From positions 12,431,501-12,495,500 of the forward strand of contig OX940870.1 in the NCBI GenBank assembly GCA_954871525.1: a stretch of 64,000 nt of DNA, read 5' to 3'. The stretch is from Parietaria judaica (Eukaryota; Streptophyta; Magnoliopsida; Rosales; Urticaceae). Below the pieces are notes generated by a model. The model was not told the DNA's origin and did not search any database. It worked only from the letters and a program-made list of their open reading frames with translations. Made by a program: the position numbers and the translations under genes. How positions within the stretch are numbered: position 1 is the first letter of the stretch; every line of letters starts with the position of its first letter. Shown piece by piece: positions 39,820-50,946 of this stretch.

Positions 39820-42800
39820 TCATGAAAGGTGTTCATTGCATAGCAGCTGCAGCGGCAGAGCACTGGATCGGTACCCTCCGTGCTCGCTCCCGTACACCAA
39901 GCCCAAAGGGCGTTCCTGTCTTATCATTTTTCCAGTAGAAAATTGGGCCGGGGCCTCCGCCAGAGGCTGGTGCTGAGGCTTTTGAGATGACGCTCCGCCC
40001 AGAAATTGGATTGTTGTTTTGGGAGAATCATCGGCCCTGTAGTGACTGCCCCATAGTTGTCGTTTTTGCTGTTCTTGGTGATGATGTTTCGTTACTTGCG
40101 CACCGTATAATGTTACATACGACGAAGGAAGCTGCATCTGGACCTGCCAATAGATTTACATTTCAATTTTCTCATGATTAGCATAGAAATAATAATTGAA
40201 TTATCGTATCTAACAAGTAAATCGGACTTTAGTTTATGTTATCTAAAGGAGTGCAAATTGGAATTCACCCGAACACGAATAGTGTTTTATTATCGAAAAA
40301 TCAACGACTCCAAAATGGAAACAACAATCAACCTGGGATTCCAGAGGTTGGCTGTTCTGTCTTAATAGTAATACTAAACCTAAATGCCTTTTTTACCCTT
40401 ATTCTTACGTCTTCCCGCTCTTCACAATATCTTGCTATTTGCTTGGGATAAACCACGACTCGGGACACGAAAGAGCTGAGATTAAAGATTATAAGAGTAA
40501 TATAATAACACCTGTTGTGCCGATGAAAGCTGGTCGGAGTAGGCAGAAACGGATGAATTAAATGACGGTTGTGCCCCTGAGAAAGGAGTACCAAACTGAT
40601 TTTGCACAAACGTTGGTACATAATGATTTTGGAGAGGCGACGGTGCCTCTGATACATTTTGTACTCTAGAACTGTTGCTAACTTCCATTCCGATTCCTCG
40701 AGCTACTGACGTGAAAAAATCATAATTCTGCCAATAGTTGAGAAACAATTAGACCTGAGCACCAAAACAAGAGTAACATTGCATCAATGGTCCCTAAAAA
40801 TGATTGTGAAATCCTTTTGTCATCGTTTATTCTACGCATTTTTCATGCCAAACTTATAATTCTCCGACGAAATGGTCCAAAGCAGATAATTTTCAAAAGA
40901 AAAAAATTGTGTAGGGGCCTCTTGCCTAACTTTAACGGTCAATATTGTGAAAGAAAAAGATTCGGGGCTGCTTGCCAAACTATAGAGGGACCAATGATTA
41001 AAATAAGAATCACCGATTTAAACTTTACTACTTAAGTAAGCTCACTTGTGTTTTCCAGTTGGAAACAGCTGATGGAACAGAGCGTTGCGGGTTATCCTGA
41101 TGAAGAATATCTTTTGCAGCATTGTTACTTAATTTAGCCACAGACAACTCGACTCTACCGGTAGAAACAACTCCTTTATTCGCGCCATTAAGCAGTCCAT
41201 GAAAATTGTTTATCGCCGGCGGAACTCCTTGGTTCAACTCTTCATAAGATCCTTTCGTTTTTTCTTTGACCAGACCATGAATCAAACGACTGATGTGTAC
41301 ATGAGTTGCGCACCTCTTAATTCTTCTTTTATCAGTGGGAGCTGTACCAACCTGTATTTTTACACTTTGTTGTTCAGATTCCTTTTCCATATCGACTAGA
41401 AAAATGAGCAAAGAAATTAAAATCACTAATTGGTTACCTTGCCGAAAGAGTTGTATTGGGCTGAGCTATTTCTCGAGTTGGAATACGCAACATTCAGGCC
41501 CGCAGGCAACTTAGAGATAGAGGGCCTAAAATGGCTAAAATAATGAGGAACCAGCGAATATAGCATACAAATATTTAGGTTAAAGAGGTCCAGATAATAA
41601 TAATAACAGGAAAATTACAGCGAAGATGATTCGTGAACTTGAAGATCCCTTGAAGCAGATGTTGATGGTAATCCAGGCCAAAGTTCCAGACCTTTAGTTC
41701 AAAGAGTAAAACATCAATCCAGTGATATACTTCTATACTGAAAAATAATAGGACCTCTTATAGCGACAAAAGTGGCATACCAGTTTTCTTGAACTCTTCA
41801 ACTTTGCTCGACAGTCCCATTTGATTGCCGATTAGTGTCATCTGAATAAAACCATTGAATTATATTTAAATAATGCGACAGATATGGAATTTAATCTAGA
41901 CATAGTGACCATGCTTACTGTTCCTAATCCCGTCCCTGGTTTCCTATCATGAAACGGCACTTCATTCTGCTGAGATTGCTTTGACCTGTTCGAGAAGAAT
42001 TAAAAGTTAACCCTAAACATGGCAGAAGAGTAGAGAGAACAAAGAAAAATTGGTCTCACCCATTATCCAAATACAGTTCAGATGGAATGGAGGACTTAAA
42101 AGAACTGAATGTAGGGTTTAACTCGCACTTTGTTTCACTCTTTTCAGACAAGGATGGAGAAGTTTGGTGATTTATTGGAGGAATGGTCTTGTCAGGCGAC
42201 AATTGAGGCTTCTTCGATAGTGATGAAGTCGTATCTTTAGAAGAGCCGTCTTTAACGGCATCAGGTAATATCTCCGGGATCGATAAAGGAATAGCACACT
42301 CAGCAGCTTCCAAGTGGCCAACCGAGCTTTCATTTATGTCTGCAATTTTTGTAAACGAACACATTGCATCGTTAAGAAAACCGAGCATACAGTTCATTAA
42401 AAGAGAAAAGAAATACCACGAGTTTGCAGCGAAAGAAAACCTTTAACTGCTAGTGGCTGACTGTTATTTGACTCCGGAACATCTGAAGACTCGCGCTTTC
42501 CTTTGTCATCATCATCATTATGGACCATTCCGGCCAAAGCGTACAGTGTTTCCGCTACTTCTTCCTCCTCCTTGGTAATTGGCCCGGAAGCAAACCCTCT
42601 TGAGCACTTGTTTGACTTTGATCGTCGTTGTTTCTTCAAAAGAGACTACCGATATGAAAATCGAAACAAGCTCTGTTAAAAAAAAGTAAAAAGAAGCTTA
42701 AACAAAATCTACCATGTTTGACTTGGATTTTTTCACAATTTCTGTTTTTGCCAAGGCGGTCCCGCCATTCACAGAGGTTTTAAGCTTCTTCTTCGATTCC

Positions 42801-43712
42801 GGTGAACGAGGAGATACAGAATCGCAGTTACGCTTCTTCATCGCTGCGTTCAATCGAACATCAAATTAGAAACACAAAAGGTATTCAAGCATACCCAAAG
42901 AAACAAGAAAACATCACTTCCAATTCATTTAAAATAATAATAAAAATAATTATATCCAGTTTAGGAGGAGAAAAAGACACGAGAGGAAGAAATCGAAACC
43001 TCAAAGACACACGCCAACAAATGGAATCAATGCACCACAACAGTCATGGAATCAGAATATTTAACTAAATCAAAGGCACAGATTCATTCTGTAAAGAGAA
43101 ACTAAAGCAAAAAGAAGAGTATTGCTTCATTCCGAATCCAGATGAACTACACATTTCAAGTTTCAACCCCCAATTTTTTATTTTTTATCAGAAAAGAATT
43201 CGAACGATGACCAACCTGAACGTATTCTTCTCGGAACAGGGGTATGAGTGCAGTCATCAATTTTGATCAAATCCTCACGGCTTGGCCTGCCAGCGAGCTT
43301 GAATCTGATGCTACAGTTAGCTGCTTCACCGGCATTCCGCCGCTCGTTCTCGCCGCCTCCGTTCGCATCCATTTCGCAATCTTCGTAGCTCGAACTCGAT
43401 TTCTTCCCAACCACAGAGCTCAGTTTCTTGAGCTTCCTCTTCTCTCTCCTCGATTTCTCGGAGAGCACGGCAACGTCCTCGCGAGCAGGAGCTTCAAAGA
43501 AGGAGAAACGGAAGAAGAGTTAATGGAGAATGAGAGGCATTATCTGCAATGCGCTCTTGTCAGTCACCGAACGAGGGAATATCCAGATAAAGACAAGCAA
43601 CGCATTGATTGTTTTGTTGCTTTGCTGAGAGAGAGGAGAATTCAGTAAATTCACCGTGAGAGAGCTTCAACCGATTCGCTCCACGCCTCTTCGCCTCTCG
43701 AGCTTTGTCCAT
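39820..43712 (-). CDS. Plant nuclear-type protein of unknown function, weakly TIME FOR COFFEE-like
   Basis: Twelve exons join without a frame break: 43655-43712, 43216-43491, 42713-42843, 42417-42633, 42060-42339, 41919-41985, 41781-41841, 41619-41691, 41438-41525, 41046-41381, 40512-40727 and 39820-40143. They give 708 residues starting MDKAREAKRRG. Visible features are a basic N terminus, TPVPRRIRSAMKKR at about 102-116, and a lysine-rich region. Next come KEEEEVAETLYALAGM at 176-191, LELWPGLPST in the middle, KRRIKRCATHVHISRLI at 435-451, and a Gln-rich C terminus ending near LVYGSEHGGYRSS. The PVPRR-IRSA motif recalls the PVPRKARSA motif of the clock protein TIME FOR COFFEE. I believe a family with the EEEEVAETLYALAGM motif exists in dicots, but its function is unknown to me. 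Nuclear location is inferred from the basic clusters. All junctions are GT-AG and keep phase, so the model is strong even though the function is not. Confidence 0.85.
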
Positions 43713-43832
43713 CGCCGACTGTGAACGGATTTCTCTGAGAAATCGAGCGAAGAGTGTGTCAAGAACGATTCCCTTCGAAGCTTCGGTGAACAAGTAAAGG
43801 ATCAGAGGAAAACGAACGAGAAAGTGGGATTT

Positions 43833-44105
43833 ATCTCTCTCTCTCTCTCTGAGAAGACTGAACGTTAAAAAAAAAAATCTCCGAAAAGCTCGGCGAAAAT
43901 GGAGACCCGGAAAGTGGGTTTTGCTTGGATTTTGCACAAATGAAAAGTATATATCAACTTCGTTTGACCAATTCTCTCGATATCTCAGTGAGGAGAGCCA
44001 CACCAGTGAGACCTCTCATAGGAGAACTGAATGCATGGTTCATTGTTCAGAGAATCAGGTTCTTCGTGAATAAAGCGAACAGCAGAGAGAGAGAGAGAGA
44101 GGAAG
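43833..44105. repeat. (TC)n and (GA)n microsatellites in the leader/promoter of the minus-strand gene
   Basis: A CTCTCTCTCTCTCT run lies near 43834-43850 and an AGAGAGAGAGAGAG run near 44083-44100. GA/TC tracts are common in plant leaders and core promoters. Both lie within 400 bases upstream of the start codon at 43712. Confidence 0.6.
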
Positions 44106-44596
44106 AAGACTAAGTTGTAGACTGATAATCAAGTGCAATAAAGTGAAAAGTGGGCAAAAAGAAAGCCATGAATGAATGCTCGTGAAAATCACAGTGACAA
44201 GACAGAAATCGTATTCTTTGGAATTCAACGCAGAAACCAAAACCAAAAGAGAAGAAGATAGGAGAGCAATTAATACTCAAATCTCTCTCACCCAAACGCC
44301 ATTAATGGCGGATGCAAGCAAAATCTGAAAGAAGAAAAACTCACTCACTCTCACTCAGGTATTGTTGAAGAAAACGAAAGCTTCGACTCCATGATCATTC
44401 ACTGAGCTCCAATGTTCATGATCATTCACGAAGAACGAAGTTGATCAGACGGAAAGAACGAAGCTTTCGCACAGTATCATCGTGATTTGATGCATCGCTA
44501 CTCGCAAAACGGCCAACTAAAACTTTCTCTCTCCGACGTCACTTCGCCATCGACGGCTCAGATTCGAGGAGCCCTAACAGCTGTTGGATCGGAGGC

Positions 44597-44701
44597 CACG
44601 TGGCGCGCGACAGTGTCGTCCTACGTGGCGTCCACGTCGGATAAAAGTCGTTTTCCATCCCCTAACGCCGACCGTCCGATCGTTCTGGTTTTGGCCACGT
44701 G
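44597..44701. promoter_or_regulatory. G-box/ABRE cluster upstream of the 12-exon gene
   Basis: Two copies of the extended palindrome GCCACGTGGC centre on CACGTG at 44597-44602 and 44696-44701. Between them lie ACGTGGCG (44623-44630) and CCACGTC (44632-44638). Four ACGT cores in 105 bases is dense. Such sites bind bZIP and bHLH factors in light, clock and abscisic acid responses. They lie about 0.9-1.0 kb upstream of the start codon at 43712. Whether they serve that gene is an inference. Confidence 0.6.
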
Positions 44702-45013
44702 GCGAGGAATGTCTCTGGGTCCCGATGTTTTGGCGAGTTTTGATGTTGGTAAGGAATTTTTATTTTTTTTGTGTACGATCTCGATTTGATTCTGTCTGCG
44801 ATCGCGGCGTGGCTCAGAGACTCACGCTCGTTGCGTGAGTGAGTGTATCTTTCTTCGTGTAGCAATGGAATGACTGAATTAGCCCTGCGTTTGCATTCCT
44901 TGACCGTTATACCCCTCCGGTCAGGAGCTCGCGCGTGGGCGTTGCTTCTTCGCACGTGTGATCTTTATTTATTTATTTATCTTTTTTTTAAAGGGAGATT
45001 TGTATTTATTTCT

Positions 45014-46318
45014 GTGTTAAGTAGAGGTGTCAAGTGGGCCGGGTCGGCCCAGGCCCACCCGCCCCGACTCGTAAAAAGAGCGGGTTCACCTCGTTCCGTC
45101 CCGTTTTTTTGTGGGCCGGGCTAGACTCGCCCCTATCAAAAGGGTCAGACTGGGTTATGCTTTTCTAGGCCCACCCCAAACCCGCCCCGCCCCGCCCCGA
45201 AGCCCACATAAGCTCGCCCCGTGGCCAACTCGCCCCGCCCCGTTTAAAAAAGCCCACATAAACCATATTTTTACTTGTTTTACTGTTAATTTTTTTTGGT
45301 ATTGGTCGCTTTCAAATGTTATTGTCGTTTTTGGTGCCCTAATAAATCAAGTAATCCACCATATCGTCAACTTTTATCCTTTTTTCTTTTACAACATTGA
45401 CAATGTTTACTAATAATTCAGTCGTTTTGTATAAAACATAATTTCTTAATTCACTAGTTTCACCTTTACAATTTATAATTACTGGCCACGTGCATAAATC
45501 ATTATTCTAATTTTATACTCAATAATTAATTTCAAAATCACTCATTATCATTTTATTTTATTCAATTAGCACGATCATATTCACTATTTAGCATCTAAAC
45601 CTTGAAATTCACGAATCAATTCAACGTTCATTAATTTTAAATTATCAAGTTATAATTCGCTAATCAGTTTCATAACTTACTAATCAATTTCATTATTCAC
45701 GAGGTATAGACCTTCGGTTTGACGATTCACTAATCTATTTCGTATTAACATATTCATTTAGATTTTATAATTGATTAGTTTCAAGTTTCAACTTTAGAAT
45801 TTATAATTATTAGTCACGTTCATTATTCACTATTCTAATTTTATTATTCACTAATTAATTTCAAAATCACGTATTCTCATTTTATTGTTCACTTTCACTT
45901 TCATGTTCACTATTCAATCTTTACATCTTGAAATTCATGAATCAATTCAACATTCATTCATGCTATACTTTCAAGTTATAATTTGTTATTCATTCATTCA
46001 TGTATTTACTCTCCGTAAAAATCCAACCCGTTTTGGTTTATGAAAAGCCCACCAAATTCGACCCGTAAAAGCCCATTAAACTCGACTCGTAAAAGCCCAC
46101 TAAATTGACTCGTAAAAAGCCCGCCCCGCCTTGCCCCGCGACATTGTGGGTTCGGGTTCATGGGCCGGGGTGGGCCTTGATGCCTTTTCCAAAACCCGCC
46201 CCGCCCCGCCCCGCACCTTGAACGGGGCGGGTCGAGCCCGCCCCGTTTAACATGCGGGTTTAACGGGTTGTGGGCCGGGTTGGCCCACCCCGGCCCACTT
46301 GACACCTCTAGTGTTAAG
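45014..46318. mobile_element. hAT-type non-autonomous element (1.29 kb) with 8-bp duplication
   Basis: The element spans 45022-46310. Its ends are a perfect terminal inverted repeat, TAGAGGTGTCAAGTGGGCC at the left and its complement at the right. GTGTTAAG flanks it on both sides (45014-45021 and 46311-46318). The 8-bp duplication is the hAT signature. Both ends are rich in GGGCCGGG/CCCGCCCCG. The AT-rich interior (about 45480-46000) contains a diverged internal duplication of CACTAATTAATTTCAAAATC-type blocks. No transposase frame is present; proline-rich open frames here are by-products of the CCCGCC repeats. Confidence 0.9.
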
Positions 46319-46351
46319 GCACATTAACTGAATAACGAGATACAATTGATC

Positions 46352-47049
46352 ATTTGCATTAGGGGTGTACAAAAAAGACCTTTAACCGAATCTAAAACCG
46401 ATAACATTAATTTACCGATTTTTTCACTACCGAAAATTTATGCTTTTTTTGAAATACAAAAAATTGCGGTTTAAACCGCTACCGCTTTTTGCTAAATGGT
46501 AGCGGTTATGGTTTTCACGGTAAAAACCGCTACCGATTACCGATTAACCCGATAATAAATTTGTATGTTTTTATACATTTAAAAATAGATAAATGTACGA
46601 CTTTTAGCATTTAAGATCTTTATAACAATGTTTTGACATGGATTTTCTTATTCATTGATTCATTCAATCTTATTTTATTTGAACAGTTTTTGTTTTTGTT
46701 GTTATTGCAATTATTTTTTTCCATTTGAATAAGAATGAATAAAGGCCGTAAGAGTAATGACTCCATTTGAATTATTTCATCAATTAGTTTTTTTTTTTTA
46801 TATTTAGATTATGTAGTATTAATTTGATTTTTCAAATATACGATGATTTTATTGCGTTTTGTAAAAATGCGGTTAAAACCGAAGTTTAACCGAATTTAAA
46901 ACCGATATATCGGTAATTGGTAATATTGGTTTTAAACTTAAATAGTGCGGCTTTCGGTTCTAAAATTGAAAAAACCAAAAATGCGGTAATCTGTATAAAT
47001 AAGTATGAAAACTGAACCGAAGACTCGTTTGTTCACCCCTAATTTGCAT
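46352..47049. mobile_element. hAT-type non-autonomous element (0.68 kb) with 8-bp duplication
   Basis: The element spans 46360-47041, with ends TAGGGGTGTACAAA and the complement of TAGGGGTGAACAAA. ATTTGCAT flanks both sides (46352-46359 and 47042-47049). The interior contains repeated AACCG/CGGTT motifs (ACCGCTACCG, TAACCGAA). No transposase is present. It lies only 33 bases from the previous element's right duplication. Confidence 0.9.
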
Positions 47050-47349
47050 TTACTCATCATTGATGAGTGCCCAGAGAAGATGAACAGAGTTAACGGAGAT
47101 GAATCCGAACTTCATGAGAAAATGGTAATTGGGTTAATGAAGATTAATCCGATTATTGAATAATTTATTTTGATTATTGGTCCCTATTCATCTCATGAGG
47201 CAAAAACTAGATATCGCATTCCTTGCCAATTGCTATATATAGCAAATAAACTTTTAGTGTCATTACGTCAAGCTTTTACATCTGAAAAAATAAAAAAAAT
47301 ATAGATGACAAAAACTTTAGTATGAATTAGCAGAGAACAGTTGATCAAA

Positions 47350-47592
47350 TCAAGATTTTCCGGAAGAAGCCGCCTTTTCGCCCCGCTCGAACAAGTCGTG
47401 CCAATCATGAGGATTAGGAGCAGCGACACCTCTATGGAAATAGGGAGTCGGGTTCCAGACGCTGTAGTCCTCCAAAAATGCCCTTGGAGCCGGAGCCGGA
47501 AAGCGCCTTCCTGTTGCCCCTCTGAGGGGTGATATCAGCAAAGCCAGTGATACGAGGCACAGAATGTGGTCGACTGAGCCCACACCTCGCAT
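47350..47592 (-). CDS. Candidate small secreted peptide precursor, unknown family
   Basis: An uninterrupted 80-codon frame begins with ATG at 47590-47592. An in-frame TAA lies five codons upstream, so the start is well defined. Residues 1-28 have the look of a signal peptide (basic MRGVG start, then HILCLVSLALLIS). The mature part is rich in Pro and aromatic residues and contains FLEDYSVWNPTPYFHRG, a DY-containing block. Plant secreted peptides such as RGF and PSY also carry DY at the start of the active peptide, but the rest does not match them. Its GC content is higher than its AT-rich surroundings, which supports coding. It could be a chance frame. No TATA box was confirmed. Confidence 0.45.
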   Translation of the reverse strand: MRGVGSVDHILCLVSLALLISPLRGATGRRFPAPAPRAFLEDYSVWNPTPYFHRGVAAPNPHDWHDLFERGEKAASSGKS

Positions 47593-47780
47593 TCTTGCTT
47601 TCAGTTAAGGCACTCAAAGAAGCTCTTCGAATTGTTATTCAGATGGGAATTCTTTTAGACTTCTGCATCTTCGTTTTCACACTTCTTGGGTGATGAACCA
47701 ACTTGCATTTAGGTTTGTCTTAAGTTATAACTATACATGAACTCAGCAAAAAAATTTAGAAAAAAAAAAGTTGAAAAAGT

Positions 47781-47852
47781 TCCGTTGCCAGGATTTGAAC
47801 CCGGGTCTCTTGGGTGAGAGCCGAGTATCCTGACCAACTAGACTACAAAGAA
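47781..47852 (-). pseudogene. Degenerate tRNA-Glu copy
   Basis: This copy is 72 nt long and aligns with the neighbouring tRNA-Glu over its whole length. It keeps the CTC anticodon and both D- and T-loop boxes. The acceptor stem has one mismatch and one wobble (5' strand TTCTTTG against CAACGGA). The anticodon stem has a C-A mismatch (CTCGG against CCAAG), and the T stem has a G-T pair. These changes suggest a decaying duplicate. Confidence 0.75.
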
Positions 47853-47917
47853 TCGTTGTTGCAACGTTGAGTAATAAAAATTTATTACAAAAATGTTGAT
47901 AAAATATGTGCAAAAGT

Positions 47918-47989
47918 TCCGTTGCCGGGATTTGAACCCGGGTCTCTCGGGTGAGAGCCGAGTATCCTGACCAACTAGACTACAACGGA
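47918..47989 (-). tRNA. tRNA-Glu (CTC anticodon)
   Basis: The minus strand reads TCCGTTGTAGTCTAGTTGG to start and ends CCCGGCAACGGA. The acceptor stem TCCGTTG/CAACGGA pairs perfectly. The anticodon stem CTCGG/CCGAG closes a CTCTCAC loop with anticodon CTC, which reads GAG. The D arm (GTCTAGTTGGTCAGGAT) and T arm (CCGGGTTCAAATCCCGG) are both canonical. There is no intron. A T-run about 30 bases past the 3' end is not obvious, so the terminator is not assigned. Confidence 0.93.
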
Positions 47990-48101
47990 TTTTTCAAACT
48001 AATTAGTAAGTAACAAAATCAATTATAGCAGACGCTTAGTGTAATAAAAAATGTGCAAAGTTACTCCTTCGGTCAGTATGTAACAGGCTAACTAATTTAC
48101 T

Positions 48102-48682
48102 ATATAGACTAGGGGTGAGCATGGGTTGGGTTGGGCCGGCCTGACAATTATTATGGACCTGACCCGATCACTTTTGGTTCCTAAAAAAAGCACGATCCGA
48201 CTCAAAAAAATTTAATGCCCGATAAAAAGATTGGGTTGGTTTGGTTTGGGTTACCATGGCCCGATTAATTAAAAATTAATCTTATATAACAAAAATAATA
48301 TGAAAAAAATGCATCAATGTAACTCAAAATTCAAGTAAAAATACCCCAAACAAATTTAATTAAGCAAACATACACTAAGCAATATAAAACATGAAAATGA
48401 GTGATTGAACGGTCCTTGAATGTAAGTAAAATTGAAAATGAGAAATTTTGAAAGACTAAATATTGCACTACTTAAATAAAAATTAATGTGAAATATATAT
48501 TACTTTATATCGGTTGGGTCGGAGACCCCCCGGCCTAAGGTTTTGGACCCGACCCGACCCAAACACTAGTCGGGTCCGGCCCGATACGACCCAATTTTGA
48601 GCAGGTTAGATTGTGGTCGGTTCTATAACGGATTGGGTTGGACCATCGGGTTGGGTAAAAAATGCTCACTCCTAATATAGAC
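48102..48682. mobile_element. hAT-type non-autonomous element (0.57 kb) with 8-bp duplication
   Basis: The element spans 48110-48674, with ends TAGGGGTGAGCAT and the complement of TAGGAGTGAGCAT. ATATAGAC flanks both sides (48102-48109 and 48675-48682). The subterminal regions are rich in GGGTTGGG and CCCGACC. Its interior matches the reverse complement of the element at 1393-2105. No transposase is present. Confidence 0.9.
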
Positions 48683-49116
48683 TATATGTAAAAATTTGTA
48701 AAAAACTCACTTTATATTGATAGATTTAGATAAAATATTAAAATATATCAAACTTTTCTCTTCCTCTTTTATTTGTTTCATGTATGAGCAAAGTAGGTTC
48801 CACATAATCGTAAGAGGGTTATTTTTTGGTAATCTCAACATAAACAATGGAATACGTAACATGAAATTATATATTATGAAATTATATATTATGCTTCTTT
48901 ATAAAACTTGTCTTAAGTATAATATTAAACTTTACCAGCTATTAAAATATGTAATACAATGTTATACTTAAAAAAAATTACCTAAAAAAAATTATATTAA
49001 AAACCAAGGTTCCAAATATCGTTACTGATAGAAATTTGACATTTCTATTTTATGGGTTTGTCAGATGAGTAATGAGTGTACCGATGAGTTTTTTTAGAAA
49101 AATTAGTTAGAGAAAA
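48683..49116. other. AT-rich spacer, no gene seen
   Basis: No coding potential or repeat family was recognised between the hAT element and the Gypsy element. Confidence 0.5.
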
Positions 49117-49121
49117 CAACG

Positions 49122-49807
49122 TGTTAATGCCGAAAAATGGATCAACACTTAAAGCGGCCCAAGTCTTGATTTTGGGCCGGGCCCAATGACCTCTTGACGG
49201 TCAAAGGGGGTCTTGAAGCTTGATTCGTATTTCTTGACAAGCCGGAAATATCTTCCAGAACTCCGTCTCCGTATATCTTGCTGAAATAATGAAACAAACG
49301 TGAACTTTAAGGGGGTACGGAGGGGGTGCCTCCGTATCCACCTCCGACGCTAAACATTAGTCGGGTACTTAAGTCGGGATATTTAAGAGAATGGAAAACG
49401 GAGGTTTTATCGCTTTAGAGCGTTTTTTGTGAGTTGATCCGAGTTGTTGAAGTTACCGTTTTGATTGAAATGGGTTTCTATTGATAAAAGGGTGCAGGGA
49501 CCTCTTAGTAATTAATAATTACTTTGCTGGGCCCCTGAGCAATTATGATATTGCTTGCGCGGTGCGCGGTGCTCTTAATTAATATAAAGCCCTTTTTATG
49601 GTAAAAGTAACTATACTTTTACTGGCTTTATTTGGGCCGAGCCCCGTTGACTTTTTAGGTTGACTCTCTGGACCGAGTCCCTTTGACTTTTTTGCGCCGA
49701 GTCCCGCTGACTTTTCGTGGCGGGCCCGGGTCGTCTTTGTGGACTTTATTAGTCTCTTAAGCCTTTTGGGTAGTTTTTTTTGGGCTGGGCCTTAATTTTT
49801 ATCGGTT
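49122..49807 (-). repeat. Gypsy LTR, 3' copy, truncated at its start
   Basis: It matches 50947-51719 closely but stops at ATCGGTTC, where the other LTR continues CGAAAATACCCATAACA. It contains two GGTGCNC heptamers at 49561-49574, where the other LTR has fourteen. Confidence 0.85.
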
Positions 49808-50852
49808 CTTCAAAAGATCCTACGGAACCTTTCGGAAGTCGCTGGTACCATTCGAATGCAGGACCGGCAAGAGTAAGGCATAATGCTTGGCACATCGTGG
49901 AAACGGAACATTTCTTTACTCGCATTGACAATTGGTACTGGACAAGGTGGTACGTTGGGTCGGTGGTGCCGTCATAGACGAGATTCGGCGGGAAGCGAAG
50001 GTCTTTGACGATGTCTTCTGCGAGTAGATGTTCGCCAAGAGGGGAAATGGTTCCCTCTGCTATGCTTCGAATGGCTGGGCTCGCTTTTTTGGCTGCCATG
50101 AGCTCTTGGACCTTTCTCTCCAATGCGCGAACGACATCTCTTAATCCGACGTCGCTTGCTGGAGTTGTTGCTGGGGATGGTATGGTGGCGGTGATCTCAT
50201 TCCTCGCCGTTCGGCGTGCTGGGATGCTTTGCGGGTGACGAGCTTTCTCAGACATCCTCGTCTCATCGTCTTCGTATTCTTGCGAGTTATGGTTATGGGA
50301 AATCCCTCGTCGACGGTTGATGCGGTGCCGCAGATCTTCGTCTCGATCGTGGCGCTTAAGGTGGCTTCCGAGATCTCCCTCGTCTTCCATCCGTGCTCTG
50401 ACGTTTGTGCGTTCTGACAGGTTGAATCTTCGTGCTTCTCCGTTATCTGCCATGTCTTCTTCTCTTCCAAGCCGGTCGAACGCTGATCTCCGGGTCGCTT
50501 GTGTTTGCGTCGGTCTTTGAATGTCTTCAGGACTCGGCTGTTGTTGAGTCTCAGGACGAATCCTCTGTGTCGGCTCTAGCGTTTCCTCCGTTGGACTTCC
50601 GTCTTCGCCGATGACTTCTTGGATGGCAACGTCGTGTCTCAGACGTTTGGAGACTAGCCCAGTCAGTCGGAAGATGCTGTCTTCTAGCCGTGGTATTCGT
50701 TCGTTAGTCTCGTTGCTCGCTAGATCTTGGCGAACGCTCGTCTCTGGTTGATTCCGAGCTCGATTTTGCCTTGCGTGGACTTGTGCTCGTGTTTTTTGGG
50801 CAATGCTTGCCGCTGGGTGGGATGCCGTGTGCTCTATTGACTTGGTTGACAT
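49808..50852 (-). pseudogene. Truncated Gypsy gag
   Basis: Gag forms the virus-like particle of the retrotransposon. The frame opens at 50852 (MSTKSIEHTASHPAA) and runs about 348 codons before joining LTR sequence at the deletion. The N-terminal two thirds are charged and probably disordered, with many Arg-Glu stretches. The retrotransposon gag domain then starts near residue 290 (FPPNLVYDGTTDP) and continues to FEWYQRLPKGSVGSFEE, a classic plant Gypsy gag signature, where it is cut. The zinc knuckle and all of pol are missing. The reading frame continues into the LTR for about 19 codons of unrelated residues. Confidence 0.85.
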
Positions 50853-50925
50853 CCCGGAAGGTAGAAATAAGAGATTGAAAAACAGGTTGCTGGGGGGGGG
50901 TACTCAGCGGCTTGATCTCGACGGT

Positions 50926-50943
50926 CCCCTCCTTCTAGCGCCA
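50926..50943 (-). other. Primer-binding site of the Gypsy element
   Basis: On the minus strand TGGCGCTAGAAGGAGGGG lies three bases inside the 5' LTR. A TGGCGC start just after the LTR is typical of plant Gypsy elements. I do not assign the tRNA. Confidence 0.65.
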
Positions 50944-50946
50944 AAA

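Noticed and set aside
43244..43648. 134-codon plus-strand open frame
   Set aside because: It is antisense to exons 1-2 of the minus-strand 12-exon gene, whose frame and splice sites are better supported.
45111..45413. Proline-rich plus-strand frame, and a glycine-rich minus-strand frame at 46006-46305
   Set aside because: Both are translations of the CCCGCC/GGGCCGGG terminal regions of a bounded hAT element.
49780..50520. Plus-strand open frames across the Gypsy gag region
   Set aside because: They are shadows of the minus-strand gag, which carries the recognisable gag domain.
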